Shown here one piece after another: positions 28,166 through 36,889 of a DNA stretch of 64,000 nucleotides. The stretch comes from Catellatospora coxensis (GTDB lineage Bacteria > Actinomycetota > Actinomycetes > Mycobacteriales > Micromonosporaceae). The position numbers and the translations under genes were made by a program. The stretch covers positions 1-64,000 of the forward strand of contig NZ_BONI01000020.1 in assembly GCF_016862635.1 (NCBI RefSeq), given 5' to 3'. Numbering within the stretch: position 1 is the first letter of the stretch; every line of letters begins with the position of its first letter. A model generated the notes under the pieces. It did no database searches. It was given only the letters and a program-made list of their open reading frames with translations, and was not told the origin of the DNA.

Positions 28166-28218
28166 CCGCCACCGTCGCCATGCTGCTCGACCGCGCGCCC
28201 GGACGGAGCATGCCGTGA
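28162..28218 (+). other. 18-codon frame between ykoD and ykoC
   Basis: An ATG overlapping the ykoD stop (ATGA) opens an 18-aa frame, MTATVAMLLDRAPGRSMP, whose stop overlaps the ykoC GTG (GTGA). It may act as a translational relay or be the frameshifted start of ykoC. No family is recognised. Confidence 0.3.
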
Positions 28219-28994
28219 CCCTGCCCGCCGCCACCGCGCTGCAACGCAGCGACGCGCTGCTCGCGCGGCGTGCGCCGGTCGCGAAGATCGTCGCGTTGGC
28301 GCTGTTCACCACCGCCGCGCTGTTCACCCGGGATGTGGCGGCGCTCGGGTTCGCGCTGGTGGTGACGTTCGCCGTCGCGCCGTTGTTCGGGATCACGCCG
28401 TGGGGGCTGCTGCGGCGCGGCTGGCCCGCGCTGCTCGGTGCGGCGACCGTGGTGCTGTCGCTGGCGCTGTTCGCCGCGGACCGGTCCGGCACCGTGCTGG
28501 TGGACTTCGGGCCGGTCGTGATCACGACGACGGTGCTCGGCAACGCGCTGTCGCTGGCGCTGCGGCTGCTGGCCATCGCGCTGCCCAGCATCCTGGTGTT
28601 CAGCACCACCGACCCGACCGACCTGGCCGACTCGCTGATCCAGCACGCCCGGGTCTCGCCCCGGTTCGCGATCGGCGCGCTGGCCGCGTTCCGGCTGGTC
28701 GGGCTGCTCGGCGCGGAGTGGCAGACGATCGCGATGGCCCGCCGGGCCCGCGGCATCGATGCCGGGCGCAACCCGCTGCGCTGGCTGCGGCTGTTCGCGA
28801 GCACCGCGTTCGGGCTGCTGGTCGGGGCGATCCGGCGGGGCACCCGGCTGGCCGTGGCGATGGACGCCCGCGGTTTCGACTCCGGCCTGCCCCGCTCCGT
28901 GGCCCGCCCGATGCCGTGGCGCATCGCAGACTGGCTCCTGGTCGCGGCCGGCGCGCTGCTCGCGCTGGCGATCCAGCTCATCGCCCACCGCTGA
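28215..28994 (+). CDS. ykoC: ECF transporter T component, YkoC family
   Basis: A 259-aa membrane protein with four or five hydrophobic helices and the coupling-helix signature MARRARGID plus AVAMDARGFDS, both typical of ECF T components (paired Ala-Arg-Gly motifs). It links the S component to the ATPases. The GTG at 28215 overlaps the stop of a tiny 18-codon frame (ATG 28162) that itself overlaps the ykoD stop. Translation may pass through this mini-frame, or a frameshift may have split a longer N-terminus. Confidence 0.9.
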   Translation: MTLPAATALQRSDALLARRAPVAKIVALALFTTAALFTRDVAALGFALVVTFAVAPLFGITPWGLLRRGWPALLGAATVVLSLALFAADRSGTVLVDFGPVVITTTVLGNALSLALRLLAIALPSILVFSTTDPTDLADSLIQHARVSPRFAIGALAAFRLVGLLGAEWQTIAMARRARGIDAGRNPLRWLRLFASTAFGLLVGAIRRGTRLAVAMDARGFDSGLPRSVARPMPWRIADWLLVAAGALLALAIQLIAHR

Positions 28995-29033
28995 CCGCGC
29001 CCGCGCCGCCCGCCGGGCGGGCAAGGTCATCGG

Positions 29034-29090
29034 ACTTGCCTGGCACCTGTGCGTATCAAGGACGCGGATACCCACAGGTGCCAGGCAAGT
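29034..29090. repeat. palindromic repeat A, copy 1
   Basis: Arms ACTTGCCTGGCACCTGTG (29034-29051) and its exact complement (29073-29090), with weaker pairing out to about 29026 and 29100. The loop holds GCGTATC, shared with the other two copies. It sits between the convergent ykoC and uppS genes and could also end transcription. Confidence 0.85.
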
Positions 29091-29097
29091 CGGACGA

Positions 29098-29910
29098 TCA
29101 AGAGGCGGGGGGTGGGGCGACCGGGTTGGGCAGGGCGCCGCCGAAGCGGCGGTCGCGCTGGGCGTAGAGCTCGCAGGCGTACCAGAGGTGGCGGCGGTCG
29201 AAGTCGGGCCACAGCGTGTCCAGGTAGACGTGCTCGGCGTACGCGGACTGCCAGATCAGGTAGTTGCTGGTGCGCTGCTCGCCCGACGGGCGCAGGAACA
29301 GGTCCACGTCCGGCACCTCGGGGTGGTAGAGGTACTTCGCGAACGTCTTCTCGTTGATCTTGTCGGCCTTGAGGCGGCCCTCGGCCACGTCCCGGGCGAT
29401 CGCGGCCGCCGCGTCGGCGATCTCGGCCTGGCCGCCGTAGTTCACGCAGAACTGCAGGGTGAGCTTGGTGTTGTGGCGGCTCATCTGCTCGGCCGTCTCC
29501 AGCTCGTCGATGACGCTCTTCCACAGCCGCCCGCGCCGGCCCGACCACACGATGCGTACGCCCAGGTCGTTGAGCATGTCGCGGCGGCGGCGGATGACGT
29601 CGCGGTTGAAGCCCATCAGGAAGCGGACCTCCTCCGGCGAGCGCTTCCAGTTCTCCGTGGAGAAGGCGTACGCCGACAGGTACGGCACGCCGATCTCCAG
29701 CGCCCCCTCGATGGTGTCGAACAGGGAGAACTCGCCGCGCTTGTGGCCCTCGGTGCGGGGCAGCCCTCGCTCCTTGGCCCAGCGGCCGTTGCCGTCCATG
29801 ACGATGGCGATGTGCTTGGGCAGCGCCTCACCGGGCAGCTTGGGCGGGGTCGCGCCGGACGGGTGCGGCGTCGGCGCCTTCGGCTCCCGAGCCTGCCGGA
29901 TTCTGATCAA
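29098..29910 (-). CDS. uppS: isoprenyl transferase (undecaprenyl diphosphate synthase)
   Basis: A 270-aa cis-prenyltransferase. It contains the signature [29 protein letters not shown] and the C-terminal [21 protein letters not shown] and YLDTLWPDF. It condenses isopentenyl diphosphate units into the lipid carrier for cell-wall synthesis. The TTG at 29910 was chosen because GGGGAG precedes it; in-frame GTG codons at 29931 and 29940 are alternatives. It lies downstream of recO, the usual actinobacterial order. Confidence 0.93.
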   Translation of the reverse strand: MIRIRQAREPKAPTPHPSGATPPKLPGEALPKHIAIVMDGNGRWAKERGLPRTEGHKRGEFSLFDTIEGALEIGVPYLSAYAFSTENWKRSPEEVRFLMGFNRDVIRRRRDMLNDLGVRIVWSGRRGRLWKSVIDELETAEQMSRHNTKLTLQFCVNYGGQAEIADAAAAIARDVAEGRLKADKINEKTFAKYLYHPEVPDVDLFLRPSGEQRTSNYLIWQSAYAEHVYLDTLWPDFDRRHLWYACELYAQRDRRFGGALPNPVAPPPAS

Positions 29911-29964
29911 GGCGCTCCCCTGTCTGTTCACGGTCGCCACCGGCGATCCGGCCAGGTCCGGCGC

Positions 29965-30720
29965 TCAGCCCGGTTCCCGGCGATCAACCAACGGCAGAGA
30001 GCGTAGCTGCCGCTCCAGGTGCCACTGCAAATGCGCCGCCACGAAACCCGCACACTCGCGCTGCACCGGCGGCTCGGACTTCTCCGCCGCCGGCCAGTCC
30101 CCTTCCAGCAGGGCCGACATCAGATCGAGGGTGGCCGGGTCGGGATGGGCGGCGCCGGGCGGGCGGCAGTTCAGGCAGGTGACCCCACCGGCGGGTACGG
30201 AGAACGCCCGGTGCGGCCCCGCCTCCCCGCACACCGCGCAGTCCCGCAGCGCCGGGGCCCAGCCGGCCTGCGACATGGCCCGCAGCAGGTACGCGTCGAG
30301 CACCAGCGGGCCGGGGCGCAATCCCTCCGCGAGCGCCCGCAGCGCGCCCAGGGTGAGCTGGTAGAGCCGCAGCGCGGGCTCCCGCTCGACCGGGGTCAGC
30401 CGCTCGGCCAGCTCCACGATCGCGCTGGCCGCCGTGTAGCGCGGGTAGTCGGTCAGGAAGCGGCGGCCGAACAGGTCGCGGCCCTCGACCTGGGTGACGG
30501 TGTCCAGCGAGCTGCCCTCGCTGCACTGCACGTCCACGTGCCCGAACGGCTCCAGCCGCGCGCCGAAGCGCGACGTGGTGCGGCGTACCCCCTTGGCGAC
30601 CGCGCGCACCCGCCCGTGCTGCCGCGTCAGCAGCGTCACGATCCGATCGGCCTCACCGAGCTTCTGCACCCGCAACACGATCGCGTCATCGCGATAAAGC
30701 GGTCGGCGCATCCCCGGCAT
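29965..30720 (-). CDS. recO: DNA repair protein RecO
   Basis: A 251-aa RecO with the N-terminal OB-fold signature YRDDAIVLRVQKLGEADRIVTLLTR, and a zinc-type cysteine pair CAVCG and CLNC in the middle. It loads RecA onto SSB-coated single strands in the RecFOR pathway. ATG 30720 is used; ATG 30711 is possible. It lies between era and uppS as in other actinobacteria. Confidence 0.93.
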   Translation of the reverse strand: MPGMRRPLYRDDAIVLRVQKLGEADRIVTLLTRQHGRVRAVAKGVRRTTSRFGARLEPFGHVDVQCSEGSSLDTVTQVEGRDLFGRRFLTDYPRYTAASAIVELAERLTPVEREPALRLYQLTLGALRALAEGLRPGPLVLDAYLLRAMSQAGWAPALRDCAVCGEAGPHRAFSVPAGGVTCLNCRPPGAAHPDPATLDLMSALLEGDWPAAEKSEPPVQRECAGFVAAHLQWHLERQLRSLPLVDRREPG

Positions 30721-30763
30721 GCCGACGACCCTACCGCCACCCGCCGACGCCCACCCCCTGCCG

Positions 30764-30827
30764 CAACTTGAAGACTTGCGCCTATCGACGCGCCCCGATG
30801 CCGCGACTCCTTAAGAGTTGCGCGGGA
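30764..30827. repeat. imperfect palindrome between era and recO
   Basis: CGCAACTTGAAGACTTGCG on the left faces a complement of CGCAACTCTTAAGGAGTCGCG on the right; pairing is incomplete. It resembles a dispersed intergenic repeat, but no second copy is seen in this window. Confidence 0.35.
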
Positions 30828-30835
30828 GGGTGCGG

Positions 30836-31723
30836 CTAGAAGCCGAGGCGGCGGAGCTGGCGGGGGTCGCGTTGCCAGTCTTTGGCTACGCGGACGTGGA
30901 GGTCTAGGTAGATCTTGGTGCCGAGGAGTTCCTGGATGTCGGCTCGGGCTTTGGTGCCGACTTCTTTGAGGCGGGAGCCGCGGGCACCGATCATGATGGC
31001 CTTCTGGCTCTGCCGCTCGACGTAGACGTCGGCGTACACCTTGGTCAGGCCGTCCTCGGGGATGATCTCCTCGACCAGCACGGCGATCGAGTGCGGCAGC
31101 TCGTCGCGTACGCCCTCCAGGGCCGCTTCGCGGATCATCTCGGCGATCAGCACGTGCTCGGGCTCGTCGGTGAGCATGCTGTCCGGGTAGAGCTGTGGCG
31201 ACTTCGGCAGGTGCCCGACCATCACGTCGACCAGCGTGTCGAGCTGGGAGTTGGCGACCGCGCTGACCGGCACCACGTCGGCGAACTCGCCGAGCGCGTT
31301 GACCGCGAGCAGCTGCTCGGCCAGGGTCTTCTTGTCCACCAGGTCGGTCTTGGTGACCACGGCGACGACCGTCGCCTTGAGCCCGGCGATCTCCCCGGCG
31401 ATGAAGGTGTCGCCCTTGCCGACGGGCTCGTTGGCGGGAATGCACAGGCCGATCACGTCGACCTCGCTCCAGGTCGCCCGGACCAGGTCGTTGAGGCGCT
31501 CGCCCAGCAGGGTGCGCGGGCGGTGCAGCCCGGGGGTGTCCACCAGCACCAGCTGCGCTTCGGGGCGGTGCAGCACGGCGCGGATGACGTGCCGCGTGGT
31601 CTGCGGTTTGTTCGACGTGATCGCGATCTTCTGCCCGACGATCGCGTTCGTCAGAGTCGACTTGCCCGCGTTCGGCCGCCCGACAAAGCAGGCGAACCCG
31701 GCACGGTATGAGTTATCCGCCAC
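30836..31723 (-). CDS. era: GTPase Era
   Basis: A 295-aa GTPase with G1 GRPNAGKST, the switch region SNKPQTTRH, G3 DTPGLH and G4 TKTD, and a C-terminal KH RNA-binding domain around IMIGARGSRLKEVGTKAR. It helps assemble the 30S ribosomal subunit by binding 16S rRNA. The start is GTG 31723. It is normally next to the cdd-corC-ybeY genes, which here lie 10 kb away. Confidence 0.95.
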   Translation of the reverse strand: MADNSYRAGFACFVGRPNAGKSTLTNAIVGQKIAITSNKPQTTRHVIRAVLHRPEAQLVLVDTPGLHRPRTLLGERLNDLVRATWSEVDVIGLCIPANEPVGKGDTFIAGEIAGLKATVVAVVTKTDLVDKKTLAEQLLAVNALGEFADVVPVSAVANSQLDTLVDVMVGHLPKSPQLYPDSMLTDEPEHVLIAEMIREAALEGVRDELPHSIAVLVEEIIPEDGLTKVYADVYVERQSQKAIMIGARGSRLKEVGTKARADIQELLGTKIYLDLHVRVAKDWQRDPRQLRRLGF

Positions 31724-31738
31724 CTGCTCAACCTACCG

Positions 31739-32950
31739 TCAGGGCAGGAAGGCAGGCTCATCGGCGTACCCCCGGCGGCCGGCGGGCTGCTCGGCCACGA
31801 GCGCGGCGAACAGCTCGTCGACCGGGGTCTGCAGCAGGTCGGCCAGCGGGACCAGGGTCGTCGCACCGTCGGCGTACGCCCCGAACAGCTCGCCGACCAG
31901 CCGGGCGGGCTGCCGCGGCGCCTGCGCCGCGCCGAGCCGGGCCAGCAGGGCCGACCGCCCGGCGGGGCCGTGCTGGCAGCGGGCCGCCGTCCACAGGCTC
32001 AGCTCGGCCGCGCGGGCGGCGTCGAGCAGCCCGAGCCCGCGCAGCCGGGCGGCCATCGCCCCGGCCGAGACGCCGAACGCGCCGACCAGCTCGGCGAACG
32101 CGGCGTCGGTGACCAGGGCCCACGGCTGCGCCGGCTCGGCGGTCGGGGCCGGAGTCCGCTGCTCGGCGCACGCGGGGTCGGTGACCGGCCGCGCGGCCGC
32201 CGCGCGCAGCTCGGCCGTGGGCATGAGGAACGCGGTGGCGAAGGCGTCGGCCCGCTGCTCCAGCACCGCGCGCTGCCGGCCGGGCGCGAGGTGCTGGTCG
32301 AGCAGTGGCTGCACGGCGTCCCCGGCCAGCACGTGGCCGAGCGCGTGCGCGATCGCGAAGCGCTGCCGGGTGAACTGGCTCGTGAGGTCGGTCAGCACCA
32401 GCCGGCCGTGCGCGGACTGCCAGGCCAGCGCGTCCGCGCCACCGGGCAGCGGAGTGACCGCGACGTCCACCGCGAAGACCTGCTCGACGACGGCCGCGAG
32501 GCCGGCGGTGGACAGCGTGCCCAGGCTCGGCACCCCGGCGTCGCGTACCGCGGCGACGGCCTGTTCCGCCAAGGCGCGGCCCGCCGCGGCGGGCGGCCCC
32601 GCGGGCGGCTCGGGCAGAGTCGGCAGGGCCGGGCGGCGGCCGAGCAGGCGCAGCCGCTCGTACGCCGTGGCGTAGCGGTCGACCAGGGCGCGGATCTCGT
32701 CACCGGCGTTCGGCTCCGCCCCGGGCAGGGCGGGTTCACGGGTGCGGCCGGTGAGCAGCCAGTCCACGCTGACGTCGCCGGCGTCGGCGATGAGGGCCAG
32801 TTCCAGCGAGGTGAAGCGGCGCACCGCGTTGAGCGACTTGGACAGCTTGTCGGCGCTGATGCCGACCAGCTCACTGAAGGCGGCCTGGCTCGGCGACACG
32901 CGGGTGATCACCGAACGGACGCGGTCGATCACGCCTTCATCCATGGCCAT
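31739..32950 (-). CDS. HTH regulator with degenerate ImmA/IrrE-like peptidase domain
   Basis: A 403-aa protein. Residues 5-65 form a helix-turn-helix (SQAAFSELVGISADKLSKSL). After a Pro/Ala-rich linker, residues 125-260 resemble the ImmA/IrrE metallopeptidase fold, with RQRFAIAHALGHVLAGD and, later, EQRADAFATAFLMPT. The zinc motif reads HALGH (202-206) where active enzymes have HExxH, so the catalytic Glu is Ala203. The second-half ligand Glu in EQRADAFA is retained. It may bind a ligand or partner without cleaving it. ATG 32950 is used; ATG 32944 is equally possible. It sits beside era at one end of the inserted segment. Confidence 0.8.
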   Translation of the reverse strand: MAMDEGVIDRVRSVITRVSPSQAAFSELVGISADKLSKSLNAVRRFTSLELALIADAGDVSVDWLLTGRTREPALPGAEPNAGDEIRALVDRYATAYERLRLLGRRPALPTLPEPPAGPPAAAGRALAEQAVAAVRDAGVPSLGTLSTAGLAAVVEQVFAVDVAVTPLPGGADALAWQSAHGRLVLTDLTSQFTRQRFAIAHALGHVLAGDAVQPLLDQHLAPGRQRAVLEQRADAFATAFLMPTAELRAAAARPVTDPACAEQRTPAPTAEPAQPWALVTDAAFAELVGAFGVSAGAMAARLRGLGLLDAARAAELSLWTAARCQHGPAGRSALLARLGAAQAPRQPARLVGELFGAYADGATTLVPLADLLQTPVDELFAALVAEQPAGRRGYADEPAFLP

Positions 32951-33055
32951 CACCGTAATGAGGGGTCGCGATAATCGCAACGGCCGTCAGGACGGTTGAC
33001 ACACCCCGCCCCCGGGGTCGCTGCCGGGCACCCCGGCTCCGGTACGGTGATCCCC

Positions 33056-33889
33056 GTGGAGCTGCTGCACTCGGGCAAGGTCAGGGACGTCTACCGCGAC
33101 GGCGAGGACATCGTTCTGGTGGCGTCGGACCGGCTCTCGGTCTACGACGTCATCCTGCCGACGCCGGTGCCGGACAAGGGCCGGGTGCTCACCCAGCTCT
33201 CGCTGTGGTGGTTCGAGCAGCTCAAGGACATCGTGCCGAACCACGTCATCTCCGGCGACGACGTGCCCGCCGAGTTCGCCGGGCGGGCGGTGCGCTGCCG
33301 CTCGCTGAGCATGGTGCCGGTGGAGTGCGTGGCGCGCGGTTACCTGACCGGCGGCGGGCTCAAGGAGTACCAGGCGGGCGGCTCGGTGTCCGGGGTCGTG
33401 CTGCCGGCGGGGCTGACCGAGGCGTCGCGGCTGGACGAGCCGGTGTTCACCCCGTCCACCAAGGCTCCGGTCGGCGAGAAGGACATGCCGATGTCGTACG
33501 CCGAGGTGGCCGACAAGGTCGGCGCGGACACCGCCGAGCGGCTGCGCGAGATCACGCTGGCCGTGTACGCCCGGGGGCGGGACATCGCCGCCGAACGGGG
33601 CATCATCCTGGCCGACACGAAGATCGAGCTGGGCTGGGCGGCCGACGGCACGCTGATGCTGGGCGACGAGGTGCTCACCCCCGACTCCTCGCGGTTCTGG
33701 CCCGCCGACGGGTACGCCCCCGGCCGGGTGCAGCCGAGTTTCGACAAGCAGTTCGTGCGGGACTGGGCGGTCGGCACCGGCTGGGACAAGACGCCGCCCG
33801 CACCCGAGGTGCCCGAGGACATCATCGCGGCCACCCGGGCCCGCTACATCGAGGCGTACGAGCGGCTGACGGGCCTGGCCTGGTCCTGA
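33056..33889 (+). CDS. purC: SAICAR synthase (phosphoribosylaminoimidazole-succinocarboxamide synthase)
   Basis: A 277-aa purine biosynthesis enzyme. The N-terminus ELLHSGKVRDVY, then DRLSVYDVILP, VECVARGYLTGGGLKEY and the C-terminal DEVLTPDSSRFWP with PSFDKQFVRDW are characteristic. It joins aspartate to CAIR using ATP. The GTG at 33056 aligns with the family start; a GTG at 33047 is also in frame. Confidence 0.95.
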   Translation: MELLHSGKVRDVYRDGEDIVLVASDRLSVYDVILPTPVPDKGRVLTQLSLWWFEQLKDIVPNHVISGDDVPAEFAGRAVRCRSLSMVPVECVARGYLTGGGLKEYQAGGSVSGVVLPAGLTEASRLDEPVFTPSTKAPVGEKDMPMSYAEVADKVGADTAERLREITLAVYARGRDIAAERGIILADTKIELGWAADGTLMLGDEVLTPDSSRFWPADGYAPGRVQPSFDKQFVRDWAVGTGWDKTPPAPEVPEDIIAATRARYIEAYERLTGLAWS

Positions 33890-33956
33890 GCCGACGGCCG
33901 CCGGGCTGCCCGGCTCCGCAACTGCCCGGCGCGCCGCCGGTCCTGACACGCTCGGC

Positions 33957-34064
33957 ATGTCCCATGCCTGCCTGCTCGCGGCGGTGCTGCGGGTGCCGCT
34001 GATGACCACGGAACCGGCGCTGGCCGGCAAGATCCTGGGCGCCGACCTGCTACGCGAGGTGTGA
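33957..34064 (+). pseudogene. short remnant, perhaps of a PIN-domain toxin
   Basis: A 35-codon frame encoding LLAAVLRVPLMTTEPALAGK, which resembles the C-terminal end of PIN-type (VapC) proteins, where a hydrophobic helix precedes a PLxTxDxxLA motif. There is no ribosome binding site and nothing N-terminal in the preceding bases. It could equally be chance. Confidence 0.2.
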
Positions 34065-34133
34065 ACCCGAACGGGTTTCCGTTTTTTGTCGCATTTCTTC
34101 ACATTAGCGCCATATCACACCGATCATAGATAC

Positions 34134-35423
34134 ATGCGTTCTCTGTTCGGCGTGTCGCTTGTCATGTCATCTGTCTTGCTCGGCGTGCCGGCACCCGCTA
34201 CGGCCGGTGCCGATGCGGGCGTGGGGCCGCCGATACCGCAGGTCGTGTCCGCGGACCCGGTGGACTGGACCCCGCACGTCACCGACGGGCAGGTCTGGGC
34301 GATGGCCCTGATCGGCGACACCGTCGTGGTGGGCGGCGACTTCACCAGCACCGCCGACGCCCGCCGCCAGGCGCCGGTGAACCGCCGCCACCTGATGGCG
34401 TTCCGCCTGTCCGACGGCCAGATCACCGACTTCAGCCCGGAGCTGGACGGGCCGGTCTACGCGCTGGCCGAGGGCCCCGACGGCAGCCTGCTGGTGGGCG
34501 GCGACTTCACCAAGGTCAACGGCCGGCACCGCCGCTCGCTGGCCCGCCTCGACCTGGCCACCGGCCGGCTGCACCGCAGCTTCTACGCGCCGGTCGACGG
34601 CGACGTGCGTACCCTGGCCGTGTCCGGCGGCGAGCTGTACGTCGGCGGCTACTACCGCTCCGTCAGCGGCGTGCCCCGCGCCGGGCTGGCCCGCGTCGAC
34701 GCGCTGTCCGGCCGGCTCGACGAGGGCTTCGACGCGGGCCTGGCCGAAGCCGTCGAGAACTATCCGCGTGCGGAGGCGATGAGCCTGTCCCCGGACGGCG
34801 CCCGGCTCGTCGTGATCGGGAACTTCTCCCGGGTGCAGGGCCTGGACCGCCAGCAGCTGGTCAGCCTGGACGTGACCGGCCCGCGGGCCGTGGTCAGCGA
34901 CTGGTCCACCGCCTTCTACGGCGTCGACCGCTGCGACGCCCGCTTCGACAGCTACGTGCGCGGCATCGACCACTCGCCCGACGGCTCCTACTTCGTGGTG
35001 GTCACCACCGGCCACGACTCCGGGCCGGACCTGCCCTGCACCACGGCCGCGCGGTTCGAGACCGCCGGCGGCGGCGAGCACGTCCCGACCTGGATCAACC
35101 ACACCGGCGGCCACTCGCTCTACGCCGTGGCGGCCACCGGCCCGGCGGTGTACGTCGGCGGGCACCAGCTCTGGCAGGACAACACGTACGGGCAGAAGAC
35201 GAAGGGCCCCGGCGCGGTGGACCGGCCCGGCATCGCCGCGCTCGACCCGGTGACCGGCCGGGCCCTGGACTGGAACCCCACCCGCAGCCGCGGCCAGGGC
35301 GTACGAGCCTTCGTGACCTGCCCGCAGGGCCTGCTGGTCGGCTCCGACACCGACGAGCTGGCCCGGGAGTACCACGCCCGCGTCGGCCTGTTCCCGTACC
35401 CGGCGCTGCCCGCGCCCGCCTGA
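34134..35423 (+). CDS. secreted beta-propeller (delta-60 type repeat) protein
   Basis: A 429-aa exported protein. The first 29 residues look like a signal peptide (SLFGVSLVMSSVLLGVPAPATA). The rest is a series of repeats containing VVVGGDFT, LLVGGDFTKVNGRHRRSLAR, LYVGGYYRSVSG and VYVGGHQLW, each with an LARLD-type strand, as in delta-60/propeller proteins. Cys pairs near residues 280 and 310 could form a disulfide. The function is unknown, probably binding at the cell surface. ATG 34134 is chosen because the signal peptide begins there; no ribosome binding site is seen, which fits a leaderless mRNA. Confidence 0.8.
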   Translation: MRSLFGVSLVMSSVLLGVPAPATAGADAGVGPPIPQVVSADPVDWTPHVTDGQVWAMALIGDTVVVGGDFTSTADARRQAPVNRRHLMAFRLSDGQITDFSPELDGPVYALAEGPDGSLLVGGDFTKVNGRHRRSLARLDLATGRLHRSFYAPVDGDVRTLAVSGGELYVGGYYRSVSGVPRAGLARVDALSGRLDEGFDAGLAEAVENYPRAEAMSLSPDGARLVVIGNFSRVQGLDRQQLVSLDVTGPRAVVSDWSTAFYGVDRCDARFDSYVRGIDHSPDGSYFVVVTTGHDSGPDLPCTTAARFETAGGGEHVPTWINHTGGHSLYAVAATGPAVYVGGHQLWQDNTYGQKTKGPGAVDRPGIAALDPVTGRALDWNPTRSRGQGVRAFVTCPQGLLVGSDTDELAREYHARVGLFPYPALPAPA

Positions 35424-35509
35424 CCCGGCCCGACGGGACGGGGCCCGTGTCCGCCGCGTGGGTCGGCGGGCACGGGCCCCGAGTTCGCGCACCTCAGTGC
35501 CGTACGACC

Positions 35510-36796
35510 TCAGCGGAATGCGTTGGCGATGTCATCCCAGAGGCCGATCAGGGCGCTCACGAAGGACGGACCGGGCTCGGCGGGACGCGGCCGGTGCCCC
35601 GGGCCGACCGGCGGCTCCGGCTCAGCCGAGGGCTCGACCGGCGGAGCGGAGGGGTCCACGATCGGCTCGACCGGCGGCGCGGACGGGTCCACGATGGGGT
35701 CCACCGGCGGCGCCGACGGGTCCACGATGGGATCGGCGGGCGGCGCGGTCGGGTCCACGATCGGCTCCGCCGACGGCGACGGCACGGCCGTCGGGTCGAC
35801 GATCGGCGGCTCCACCGGGCCCGCCGACGGCTCCACGATGGGCTCGAAGGGGTCCACCGGCGGCGCGGACGGGTCCACGATCGGCTCCGCCGACGGCGAC
35901 GGCACGGCCGTGGGGTCCGTGATCGGCGGCTCCACCGGGTCGGTGGAGGGTTCCACCGTCGGCGTCAGGGCCTTGACCCGCAGTCCCGTGCCCTTGGCCG
36001 GCTTGGCCTCCGCCGACGGCGGGCCCGAAGGCTCCGGGGCCACGGAAGGTCCGTCGGACGGCGCGCCGGAGGGAGCCGCCGAAGGTGCATCGGACGGGTC
36101 CGGCGCGGCGGTGCCCGACGGGTCCGGATCGGGCGACGCCGACGGCCCGGGGCTGGCCGCGCCGGGGTCCACCGAAGCGGACGGGTCCGGCGAAGGCTCG
36201 CCGGACGGCGGGGTGGACGGGTCCGGGTCGGCCGACGCGGACGGATCCGGCGCGGGCGAACCGGACGGGTCCGGCGCGACCGGCGGCAGGACCGTGCCCT
36301 CGGCCGGGCAGGTGCGGGCCAGCACGAACAGCGGCGCGGTGCCGGTGATCTCGGCCTTCGCGCCGGTGAGGGTCCAGCCCTCCGGCACCGCCATCCAGGC
36401 CTTGCTGGTGTTCGCCCGCAGCACGATGCCGCCGCCCTCGGCGGGCACGACCGCGCTGGCCTCGGTGCCCTCGGGGGTGCTGAACGTGGCGGTGACGCTG
36501 ACGAAGTCGCCGGTCTTGGCGTGGTCACCGGGCAGTTTGAACACCCAGACGTCCTGACCGGACAGCGGCCCGCCGCCGAAGGCCGGGTCGCAGACGTGGT
36601 TCTCGAACGCCGCCGCGGTGAAGCCGAGGCTTTCCGGCAGGATGTCGACGGGCGCGTTCGCCCACGCCTTCGCGGGCTGCCCGCCGAGGTCGGTCCCCGC
36701 GAACACCAGCGCCATCCCGAAGGTCAGCACCGCCATCCCGCAGGCGGCGAGTGGCCGGTGTCCGGGCCGGATGAGTCGGAAGTTGAGACGTCGCAT
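35510..36796 (-). CDS. exported Pro/Asp/Ser-rich repeat protein
   Basis: A 428-aa protein. A basic N-terminus and one hydrophobic segment (PLAACGMAVLTFGMALVFAG) suggest secretion or membrane anchoring. Residues about 50-170 form a small globular domain with two cysteines (CDPAFGGG; ARTCPAEG). The remainder is low-complexity: PDPS units, then tandem IVDPSAPPVDP-type repeats, ending in a helical tail SFVSALIGLWDDIANAFR. It is likely a wall-spanning stalk. ATG 36796 has GGAGG five bases upstream. Third-position bias in the repeats is strongly C/G. No sortase LPxTG motif is present. Confidence 0.8.
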   Translation of the reverse strand: MRRLNFRLIRPGHRPLAACGMAVLTFGMALVFAGTDLGGQPAKAWANAPVDILPESLGFTAAAFENHVCDPAFGGGPLSGQDVWVFKLPGDHAKTGDFVSVTATFSTPEGTEASAVVPAEGGGIVLRANTSKAWMAVPEGWTLTGAKAEITGTAPLFVLARTCPAEGTVLPPVAPDPSGSPAPDPSASADPDPSTPPSGEPSPDPSASVDPGAASPGPSASPDPDPSGTAAPDPSDAPSAAPSGAPSDGPSVAPEPSGPPSAEAKPAKGTGLRVKALTPTVEPSTDPVEPPITDPTAVPSPSAEPIVDPSAPPVDPFEPIVEPSAGPVEPPIVDPTAVPSPSAEPIVDPTAPPADPIVDPSAPPVDPIVDPSAPPVEPIVDPSAPPVEPSAEPEPPVGPGHRPRPAEPGPSFVSALIGLWDDIANAFR

Positions 36797-36889
36797 GCAT
36801 ACCTCCACTGAGCTCGACGCAGCCCAGGGACTACCCACCGCGATTTGCCTCAAACCGGACTAATCAGGTTTTTTGGGAAAAATGGGAGA

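Noticed and set aside
35600-35960. CRISPR-like regular repeats
   Set aside because: The periodicity follows codons for IVDPSAPP units and has no unique spacers.
35447-36811. Plus-strand repeat proteins opposite the Pro-rich gene
   Set aside because: They are reverse-frame images of the PDPS repeats and have no signal peptide or RBS, unlike the minus-strand gene.
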